This document shows, in pieces, positions 1 to 4,301 of a stretch of DNA of 5,020 nt. The notes below the pieces were generated by a model, which made no database searches, had not been told where the DNA came from, and saw only the letters and a program-made list of their open reading frames with translations. Made by a program: the position numbers and the translations under genes. Each line of letters starts with the position of its first letter. Position 1 is the stretch's first letter. The DNA lies in NCBI GenBank assembly GCA_036272735.1, contig DATAYF010000113.1:1-5020 (forward strand), written 5' to 3'. This stretch comes from DATAYF01 sp036272735 (lineage in GTDB: Bacteria > Chloroflexota > Ktedonobacteria > Ktedonobacterales > Ktedonobacteraceae).

Positions 1-126
1 GAGACTACGCATGAGCTGTTTGCACGGCGTAACATTTTTTGCGGAGATCGCGTCTGGATGAGTAAGCGCGAGGTTGCTGCTGCTGCCAGAGCGAGACGAC
101 AAGAGCGCAACAAACAGCCAGTATAA
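1..126 (+). CDS. Possible 3' end of an upstream gene (partial)
   Basis: Frame 1 is open from the first base to a TAA at 124-126, giving 41 residues. The other two plus frames close sooner (TGA at 12-14 and 57-59). The encoded tail is strongly basic, with SKREV, four alanines and RARRQER before the final NKQPV, which would suit the end of a nucleic-acid-binding or DNA-transaction protein. No family is recognisable from so short a piece. The hairpin at 175-238 about 50 bases downstream would fit as its transcription end. An opposite-strand ORF over the same DNA cannot be excluded, so this call is weak. Confidence 0.25.
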   Translation, partial: ETTHELFARRNIFCGDRVWMSKREVAAAARARRQERNKQPV

Positions 127-174
127 ACGCCCACCGAAGCCGAGCGACGCCACAAAAGCTACACCCTCTACCAC

Positions 175-238
175 AGGATGCCATCCTGATTGTTGAGCAC
201 GGAAAGTGCGGAAGATTCAACAATCAGGATGGCATCCT
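175..238. repeat. Perfect 22-bp inverted repeat with nested hairpin
   Basis: Bases 175-196 and 217-238 are exact reverse complements. The 20-base interior itself contains GCAC (197-200) paired with GTGC (206-209). The right arm ends in GGATGGCATCCT and is followed by CGTTTTGTT, so on the plus strand it could act as an intrinsic terminator, though the T run is short. A 19-base match to the right arm (18 of 19 identical) recurs at 1014-1032. This makes a dispersed hairpin repeat of the REP or small MITE kind more likely than a plain terminator. The structure is certain; the function is inferred. Confidence 0.8.
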
Positions 239-318
239 CGTTTTGTTATGCTACTTCTTTTATTCTCTCTGGCATAATTAGGCATGCTTTCGGATACATC
301 TTCTGTAGGAGTGATAAA

Positions 319-369
319 ATGGAGAAAACCAGGCGGAACGTCTGGCGGAACGAGGCATCTAATAGATAA
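319..369 (+). CDS. Possible 16-residue leader peptide
   Basis: ATG at 319 is preceded by AGGAG (307-311) with 7 bases of spacing. The ORF encodes 16 residues (MEKTRRNVWRNEASNR) and stops at TAA 367-369. That stop overlaps the AAGGAG (368-373) that serves the membrane protein starting at 382, an arrangement typical of translational coupling or a leader peptide. A 9-base direct repeat, GGCGGAACG, occurs at 332-340 and 344-352 inside it. I see no run of one amino acid that would point to attenuation and no recognised family. It may simply be untranslated leader DNA. Confidence 0.3.
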   Translation: MEKTRRNVWRNEASNR

Positions 370-381
370 GGAGTGTCACTC

Positions 382-831
382 ATGACCAACCCCTCTGCAT
401 CATCACAGGCGGACGATCTCCAAACACCTCAATCGATCGCGCGCTTTCCTCTCTGGGTTTCCATCGTCGTCATACTCGGGGCTCTTTTGAGCCTCACCGG
501 TGCGGTGATCAGTAAGGTAAATCCTACACTGTTAGCGAGCGGGGGCCCGATGACAGAGACGGCGCGGGTCTATGCAGACTATATGTTTGCACGAAGCCTG
601 GCGCTTGCCGTCATGTTGCTTTTTCTCCTCGCTGTAAGGTCTCGCCGGATGCTGGCCGGCTTCATGGTACTGATTGCCCTTATTCAACTTGTTGATGGAG
701 TGGATGATCTGGTGCGCGGAGCGTTTCTACTTGTGCCAGGCTTGCTGGTGTTCGCTCTCGTGTTCTTGGCGGGAGCGTGGCGGCTGTTCAGGCAAGCACC
801 CTGGCGCCTCGATGCCTGGCGCGAGTCTTAG
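382..831 (+). CDS. Small four-helix integral membrane protein, function unknown
   Basis: The product has 149 residues. I chose ATG 382 because AAGGAG (368-373) stands 8 bases before it; an in-frame GTG at 373 overlaps that SD and is unlikely. After a polar N-terminus of about 22 residues, hydrophobic segments lie at roughly 24-44, 71-85, 90-104 and 114-132, with RSRR (86-89) forming a positive cytoplasmic-looking turn. The loop between helices 3 and 4 carries an acidic cluster, QLVDGVDDLVRG (102-113), which looks conserved in style. The overall pattern resembles small DUF4267/DUF4345-like or DoxX-like four-helix proteins, but I cannot assign a family with confidence. The C-terminus is short and tryptophan/arginine rich. 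It appears to stand alone, possibly with the small leader ORF upstream, and a strong stem-loop lies 66 bases after its stop. Confidence 0.8.
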   Translation: MTNPSASSQADDLQTPQSIARFPLWVSIVVILGALLSLTGAVISKVNPTLLASGGPMTETARVYADYMFARSLALAVMLLFLLAVRSRRMLAGFMVLIALIQLVDGVDDLVRGAFLLVPGLLVFALVFLAGAWRLFRQAPWRLDAWRES

Positions 832-897
832 GCATCATTGATACATCACCAGGCATCGACGCGCTCTCAAATGCCGCTCCTCAGCTGCGAGTTCACA

Positions 898-931
898 CCC
901 CCTGCTCAATCTGGAAACATTGAGCAGGGGG
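898..931 (+). terminator. Strong stem-loop downstream of the membrane protein gene
   Basis: Bases 898-910 (CCCCCTGCTCAAT) pair perfectly with 919-931, giving a 13-bp GC-rich stem and an 8-base loop (CTGGAAAC). It lies 66 bases past the stop at 831, where a transcript end would be expected. No U tract follows (CTGATTCTC), so it would be either an atypical terminator or a 3'-end stabilising hairpin. The structure is seen directly; the role is inferred. Confidence 0.5.
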
Positions 932-1013
932 CTGATTCTCTCGTGGTGGGAAGCTTCTCTTCTTGTTACGTCAGGGGAAGAGATTCACGAGGGAAAAGCT
1001 TGATGCCTTTACA

Positions 1014-1032
1014 CAACAATCGGGATGGCATC
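1014..1032 (+). repeat. Third, dispersed copy of the 175-238 repeat arm
   Basis: CAACAATCGGGATGGCATC matches the right arm at 219-237 at 18 of 19 positions (A to G at one base). It also has a local partner: GATGCC at 1002-1007 can pair with GGCATC at 1027-1032. The copy ends 9 bases before the stop codon (TAG 1041-1043) that lies in frame just upstream of the RHS remnant, so it marks the 5' edge of that fragment. Confidence 0.6.
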
Positions 1033-1052
1033 GGAAATTTTAGCAGTATTTG

Positions 1053-1391
1053 ATGGGCTACTACGACAGCACCACCGGCCTGACCAAGTTCGGCATTCGT
1101 TACTACGGTCCGCTGTTCACGCGATGGACACAAGCCACACCCATCGGGGGCAGCTTGCAGGAGGCGACGAAAGCCAATCCGTATGTGTATGCGGGGGATA
1201 ATCCGGTGAATGCGACGAATCCGAGTGGGGCTTATACTCTTACTGGAGCTTGTATAGCATCCATCGGTAAATTTGATAAGATGCTCCACAGAAAATTCGC
1301 CTTGATCCACGACATGCGCGTAAGAGAAAATTCGCCGCCAAAGTACCCATGCTGCGCCGCAAAACGACCGATGGAGGGTTGGTACGCTTGA
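1053..1391 (+). pseudogene. Remnant of an RHS-repeat protein (core-domain end)
   Basis: This is the junction end of an RHS/YD-repeat protein, a very large secreted or cell-surface cage protein whose variable C-terminus is often a toxin. From ATG 1053 the translation shows GYYDSTTGLTKFGIRYY, then RWTQATPIGG, then YVYAGDNPVNATNPSG ending near 1229. This is the characteristic RHS-associated core order: YYDxxTG, RYY, RWxQxxPIGG, YxYxxxNPVNxxxPSG. Two positions look decayed: YYGPLFTRW where YYDPxxGRW is usual, and NPSG for DPSG. There is no SD, an in-frame TAG lies at 1041-1043, and all upstream repeats (normally over 1000 residues) are missing. After PSG the frame continues as AYTLTGACIAS and then runs, from about 1286, through DNA antisense to the DUF4291 fragment until TGA 1391. 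So only about 60-75 residues belong to RHS. Confidence 0.75.
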
Positions 1392-1492
1392 TAGACAACG
1401 ACGGATTGTTCGTCGAATTGGGCGAGGATATGACGGCCCGTTTGGGACCAACGAGCAAGTTGCGTCACATAAGGTGCTAGTACCAGGTTCAA
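1232..1492 (-). pseudogene. 5' fragment of a DUF4291-family gene
   Basis: The frame encodes APYVTQLARWSQTGRHILAQ, then FDEQSVVVYQAYQPSIGRFA, then HGYFGGEFSLTRMSWIKANF and LW. This is the N-terminal third of DUF4291 proteins, a widespread family of about 200 residues and unknown biochemical role; the usual continuation after FLW is an MMYRSGW-type motif. Here that continuation is lost: after W69 (near 1286) the frame reads unrelated sequence and stops at 1232, giving 86 residues. The start looks genuine: TTG at 1492-1490 is preceded by GGAGGG (1505-1500) with 7 bases of spacing. The 5' end is therefore intact, and the gene was cut where it meets the convergent RHS remnant. A working protein is very unlikely. 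Confidence 0.8.
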
Positions 1493-1541
1493 GGCGATTC
1501 CCTCCGCATCGTTTTGTTCAGATTATAACACGTCTGCAAAA

Positions 1542-1592
1542 AGCTGATGTATGTATGGAGCCACACGGAAATAAGATGATGGTACATCAGCT
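1542..1592. repeat. 10-bp inverted repeat enclosing 31 bases
   Basis: AGCTGATGTA (1542-1551) and TACATCAGCT (1583-1592) are perfect reverse complements. The right arm, read on the minus strand as GCTGATGTACCA (1592-1581), is identical over 12 bases to 2419-2430 at the left edge of the ISAzo13-like element. It may be a trace of that element's terminal sequence or a minus-strand hairpin between the PNPOx-like gene and the DUF4291 start. Nothing else is evident between 1493 and 1692 apart from the DUF4291 SD. Confidence 0.4.
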
Positions 1593-1692
1593 CAAGGGTG
1601 GGTCATTTTGTGAAGGTTCGAACACAACCGCGCTCCATCGGTTGAGACAGAACGCGGCCAATGCATGTCGCGTGGCGACGCGACGCGAGAAG

Positions 1693-2211
1693 TTAGAACT
1701 GGTGACGAGTATGGCTGAAGTGGCCTTTGGCGAACGCGAAGACCTTGGTGAGCTTGACCGAGAAGACGAAAATCGAATCTGGGAGGACCTCGTGCTCATC
1801 GTGGTGGTAAAAGGAGCCGTCGCGTACAAGATATTGCCATCGTCCGTCCCACCTGGTGGCCCACACCCTGGCGAGCTGTTCGAGCCTGTCATGATTGGTG
1901 ATCCGGACGGCCTCGCCCTCGATCACCACGTCGAGCCCTTCCTCCCAACGGTTGCAGCCAGTCGTCAAAATCACGTGCGGGTTCCCCCGCAGGTTGATGG
2001 CCTTCTGCTCAGTGTCGGCAGAGCTGAAGTGGATGGTTCCATCGTGCCAGACAGCAACGACGGGTGTGACATGAGGGCGACCATCGGTCCGCACCGTCGA
2101 GAGCCAAAATAGCTCGGAGGTTTCGAGTACGCGACGCGTCTGCTCCCACGACGTGACCACTCCGTCCGGTTCGCTGTAGCGCGTGTCTAGCGTCGTGATG
2201 GGTTCGTTCAT
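1693..2211 (-). CDS. Pyridoxamine 5'-phosphate oxidase-like flavin/F420-binding protein
   Basis: The product has 172 residues and looks complete. It matches the PNPOx-like split-beta-barrel family, whose members bind FMN or F420 as dimers and reduce diverse small molecules; the substrate is not predictable here. Visible family features are ELFWLSTVRTDGRPHVTPVV (33-52), the DGTIHFSSADTEQKAINL stretch (57-74) with the EQKA that usually contacts the cofactor phosphate, NPHVILTTG (77-85), GLDVVIEGEA (92-101), WDGRWQYLV (121-129) and the C-terminal KVFAFAKGHFSHTRHQF (156-172), close to the family's F-QTR-F ending. AAAGGAG (2226-2220) precedes two adjacent ATGs: 2214 at 5 bases and 2211 at 8 bases. 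I took 2211. A TTG further upstream (2229) lies before the SD. Such single-domain proteins are typical of actinobacterial and chloroflexal genomes that use F420, but an FMN enzyme is equally possible. Confidence 0.85.
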   Translation of the reverse strand: MNEPITTLDTRYSEPDGVVTSWEQTRRVLETSELFWLSTVRTDGRPHVTPVVAVWHDGTIHFSSADTEQKAINLRGNPHVILTTGCNRWEEGLDVVIEGEAVRITNHDRLEQLARVWATRWDGRWQYLVRDGSFYHHDEHEVLPDSIFVFSVKLTKVFAFAKGHFSHTRHQF

Positions 2212-2355
2212 CATAAGAACTCCTTTCAATCGTTCCGTTTCTCCCCGCGAGGCGCGCGAGAATGTACCAGTCTATTCTCTTTGCGCGAGGGAAAACTGGA
2301 AAGGTCAAAACGACGCGATGCCTCCAAAGGTTGGAATGGTCGCTTCAGGCGGAAA

Positions 2356-2421
2356 GCGGGTGGCGAGAACCTTCACCCGCATGACTCACCCTTGAGCCCA
2401 AAAATGGACGAGCCTTGGGCT
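2356..2421. repeat. Two short inverted repeats at the left flank of the IS
   Basis: GCGGGTG (2356-2362) pairs with CACCCGC (2374-2380), and AGCCCAA (2395-2401) pairs with TTGGGCT (2415-2421) around 13 bases. They lie between the transposase stop (2437) and the start of the PNPOx-like gene, both read leftward. They could form weak terminator or insulating hairpins on that strand, or mark the left end of the insertion element. No T run of note follows either. Confidence 0.35.
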
Positions 2422-2436
2422 GATGTACCAAGATGA

Positions 2437-3237
2437 TTATCTCGCTTGAGGCTTGATGGTATAGTTCCACTCTCCATGAAAGGCATCGCTGAAGAGATTG
2501 AGAGCAGCAAGTTCCTCGTCGGTGACTTTCAGACCGGTGGGATAGGTCTGGCTATCTTTGACAGCGGTCACCGTTAAGCCTTCAGTGGTCGTGGTGTGAG
2601 AGATACGCTCAAGCACGACTTCCAGAGACGTGAGGGGTTTCGCACGCCAATTGATCGAGATAAAGGAAAAGAGCCGATGCTCGATCTTGTTCCATTTGCT
2701 GGTGGCAGGCGGATAATGCGCCACCGTCATCGCGATCTGCTCTGCATTGGCAAGCTCCTGGAGCTTCTTCTTCCACTGCCGATTTCTGACCCCGTTGGAA
2801 CCGCCCCCATCGGCGGTAATGAGCAGGTTGCGTTTCTCGGGATAGAGCGCTTTGCCGGACTGCTGCCACCATCTCCTGATACTTTCCACGGCAAACGCTG
2901 CCGTGTCATGATCGATCCCTACGTTGACGAAGCCTCGGTTATGAACCAGATCATAAATGCCGTACGGAATAGCTTTGCCATCGGCGAGCGAAAGAAAGTC
3001 GTACACATTGACGTTCGTCTCTTCTCCTTTTGCCTGCCATTCCCGCCCGTTGTTCTTGAAGGTGCCTATGAGTTCTTTTTTCTTGCAGTCGACGGAAATG
3101 ATCGGATCGCCACACGCCTCAAATTGGTCGCACTTCTGCTTGATCTGGGCAAATTGGGCATCACGATCTTGATGCGCAGTGCCTTCAAGGTTCTTCTTAT
3201 TGGCTACGAGCCGGTAGCCCGCGTGAGCGGAGCACAT
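2437..3237 (-). pseudogene. ISAzo13 transposase, catalytic DDE part after the frameshift
   Basis: This frame, one base out of phase with the upstream half, encodes about 262 family-matching residues from HAGYRLVANKKN to the end. Expected catalytic residues are all visible: D50 in ISVDCKKKELIG, D143 in ITADGGGSNG and E186 in SKWNKIEHRLF (numbered from 3237). The tail, GLTVTAVKDSQTYPTGLKV and FHGEWNYTIKP, is the usual ISAzo13 ending, so the 3' end is intact. The rejoined protein would be about 397 residues, within the normal range for the family. The ATG at 3237 lies within homologous sequence and is not a true start. Since family members are normally one ORF, a single-base insertion (or an assembly error) is more likely than programmed frameshifting. 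Confidence 0.85.
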
Positions 3238-3631
3238 CGCGCAGCGCCGTATCCGCGATGGTATGCCCCATCGCGTGCAACGTTCCTTTCAGATGCGCCA
3301 CACTCTTACAGGTCCATTTGAGCAGACTCATCGGATCGCCTTTGGGCTCCAGGAGTCCTTCCAAATCCGAGAGCAGCGTGGGATCTTTCTCGCTTTCTTT
3401 TTTTCGTCCGCCCCCTTCTGTTCGCTGCCTCTGCCCTGGGGTATAGCCCTCTCCCGCTTCCACTTCTCTGATCCCTCGCCGGATCGTATTTTGGGACACC
3501 TGTGCTTCTTGCGCGACTTGCGCCACTGATCCTCGCTCTTTGGCTTCCAGGGCCAGATACTGTCTCCATTGCTTCTCGTTCAAGAGCGCATGCATCTGCT
3601 GATATTTGTCTCTTCGATCCACTTGCATCAT
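3197..3631 (-). pseudogene. ISAzo13 transposase, N-terminal part before a frameshift
   Basis: This 144-residue frame holds the DNA-binding half of an ISAzo13-family transposase (the group with the 'Rhodopirellula transposase' DDE domain). A helix-turn-helix lies at about 35-57 (SVAQVAQEAQVSQNTIRRGI). It is followed by the family's GGGRK linker (73-77) and KDPTLLSDLEGLLEPKGDPM (82-101) running into LLKWTCKSVAHL (103-114). Homology continues to about R135 (VLR, codon 3229-3227), after which the frame reads RGLPARSQ and stops. Dropping base 3226 joins R135 to HAGYRLVANKKN of the following frame, the expected family continuation. ATG 3631 and ATG 3628 are adjacent; neither has a good SD, as is common for transposases. 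Confidence 0.85.
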
Positions 3632-3710
3632 GCCGAGAAGGATATCACATCCTCCTCATGCTGTTAAGTTATTTCCGAGAGATCCCTATGTATGTATGTA
3701 AAGCATGCTC

Positions 3711-3739
3711 TTGACAAGGCCATCTCGCCGCAGTATACT
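3711..3739 (+). promoter_or_regulatory. Sigma-70-type promoter of the MerR regulator gene
   Basis: TTGACA (3711-3716) and TATACT (3734-3739) are separated by exactly 17 bp, matching the consensus at 6 of 6 and 5 of 6 positions. Transcription should start near 3746, about 32 bases before the TTG start of the regulator. The 17-bp spacing is normal rather than the stretched 19-20 bp of MerR-activated promoters. This promoter should be strong by itself and controlled by repression through the dyad overlapping its start point. Confidence 0.85.
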
Positions 3740-3769
3740 CGAAATATAACGTTAACGTCACATTTCGAG
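3738..3769 (+). promoter_or_regulatory. 32-bp dyad operator overlapping the transcription start and SD
   Basis: The perfect palindrome ACGTTAACGT (3749-3758) is centred at 3753.5. CTCGAAAT (3738-3745) and ATTTCGAG (3762-3769) are perfect reverse complements about the same centre, so 14 of 16 pairs in the 32-bp span match. It begins in the last bases of the -10 box, covers the probable start point and ends inside the SD (GAGG, 3767-3770). A protein bound here would block initiation, consistent with autorepression by the MerR product. The core is repeated at 4185-4198. Confidence 0.75.
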
Positions 3770-3777
3770 GTGCAGAA

Positions 3778-4167
3778 TTGGATCAGTTCATGCGAATTGG
3801 CGACCTGGCGGAACTGGCAGGCGTCACCCAGCGCACGGTCCGCTACTATGAGAGTATCGGGCTGCTTGCGCCAGGCAAGCGCGAAGGTCATGGTCATCAC
3901 TACTATAGCGAAGAAACGCTTGCTCGCTTACACAAAATTGACCAGCTCAAGCGGCTCGGACTCAGCCTTGAAGAGATTGGTGAGGTGATTGACCTCTACT
4001 TTACGGACCCAAGTGGCATCCAGCCCAAACAAAAAATCCTCACCATGCTCCGCAAACATCTGCAGGAAGCTGAGAGCAAAATAGGCGGGTTGCAGCAATT
4101 TCGGAGCGAATTGCAGGCCACTATTGCGCGTTTTGAGCACTTTCTGGATGAGGCACAACGCCCCTAA
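3778..4167 (+). CDS. MerR-family transcriptional regulator
   Basis: The product has 129 residues. The SD GAGGTG (3767-3772) is 5 bases from TTG 3778 but 17 from the in-frame ATG at 3790, so TTG is preferred; the alternative would start at MRIGDLAE. The winged HTH is plain: RIGDLAELAGVTQRTVRYYE (6-25), SIGLLAPGKREGHGHHYYSE (26-45, wing with a histidine cluster), then LARLHKIDQLKRLGLSLEEI (48-67). Residues about 85-125 form the antiparallel coiled-coil used for dimerisation. There is no cysteine anywhere, so it is not a classical metal, redox or thiol sensor of the MerR, CueR or SoxR kind, and the C-terminus is too short for a large ligand domain. It probably represses itself at the 3738-3769 dyad and acts on the oxidoreductase gene downstream through the second dyad. 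The effector is unknown. Confidence 0.9.
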   Translation: MDQFMRIGDLAELAGVTQRTVRYYESIGLLAPGKREGHGHHYYSEETLARLHKIDQLKRLGLSLEEIGEVIDLYFTDPSGIQPKQKILTMLRKHLQEAESKIGGLQQFRSELQATIARFEHFLDEAQRP

Positions 4168-4184
4168 TTTTTTTACCATAAATA

Positions 4185-4198
4185 TGACGTTAACGTCA
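4185..4198 (+). promoter_or_regulatory. Second copy of the MerR operator, upstream of the oxidoreductase
   Basis: TGACGTTAACGTCA is a perfect 14-bp palindrome lying 18 bases after the regulator stop and about 100 bases before the oxidoreductase ATG. With its flank (ATATGACGTTAACGTCA) it matches 16 of 17 bases of the site at 3744-3760. A possible stretched promoter around it is TTTACC (4172-4177), 19 bp, CAACAT (4197-4202), which would place the dyad in the spacer as MerR activators require. The -10 is poor, so the mode of control is uncertain. Confidence 0.7.
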
Positions 4199-4301
4199 AC
4201 ATCATATTCTTTGTTCGGTGCTTGTCAGCGCGAGCCATCCATGGATTGCCATTGCACGAGGAAGCACCTTATCAGTCACAAGGAAGGAAAGAAGGATACA
4301 G

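Larger units (their letters stand above)
2437..3631 (-). mobile_element. ISAzo13-family insertion sequence (ends unresolved)
   Basis: The coordinates given cover only the transposase coding span. The left end must fall between about 2385 and 2436, perhaps near the AGCCCAA/TTGGGCT dyad or the GCTGATGTACCA at 2419-2430. The right end lies between 3632 and about 3710, because the MerR promoter starts at 3711. I could not find a matching pair of terminal inverted repeats or a target duplication. The element either has very short ends or has lost one. It lies directly upstream of the regulator gene on the opposite strand, so its insertion set the present upstream border of that operon. With a frameshifted transposase it is probably not self-mobile. 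Confidence 0.75.

Noticed and set aside
5..223. Minus-strand 72-residue ORF with a hydrophobic segment
   Set aside because: Its only start beyond the inverted repeat is a TTG inside the right arm, and the next ATG lies in the left arm. There is no SD and no recognised family; the plus-strand open frame is equally good.
838..1053. 71-residue plus-strand ORF after the membrane protein
   Set aside because: It runs through the stem-loop and the dispersed repeat, has no SD and has a low-complexity composition.
1474..2112. 212-residue plus-strand ORF
   Set aside because: It is antisense to the PNPOx-like gene over most of its length. The minus strand gives clear family motifs and this frame gives none.
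3227..3240. Programmed frameshifting in the transposase
   Set aside because: No slippery heptamer or stimulatory structure is apparent at the junction, and ISAzo13-family transposases are normally a single ORF.
2596..3321. 241-residue plus-strand ORF
   Set aside because: It lies antisense to the transposase, whose DDE motifs are unambiguous on the minus strand.
3687..3700. TATG tandem repeat just left of the MerR promoter, considered as an IS end or phase-variable tract
   Set aside because: Only three units, placed upstream of the -35 with no matching sequence at the other IS flank.
4168..4174. T run after the regulator stop as an intrinsic terminator
   Set aside because: No GC-rich hairpin precedes the T7 run (4168-4174).
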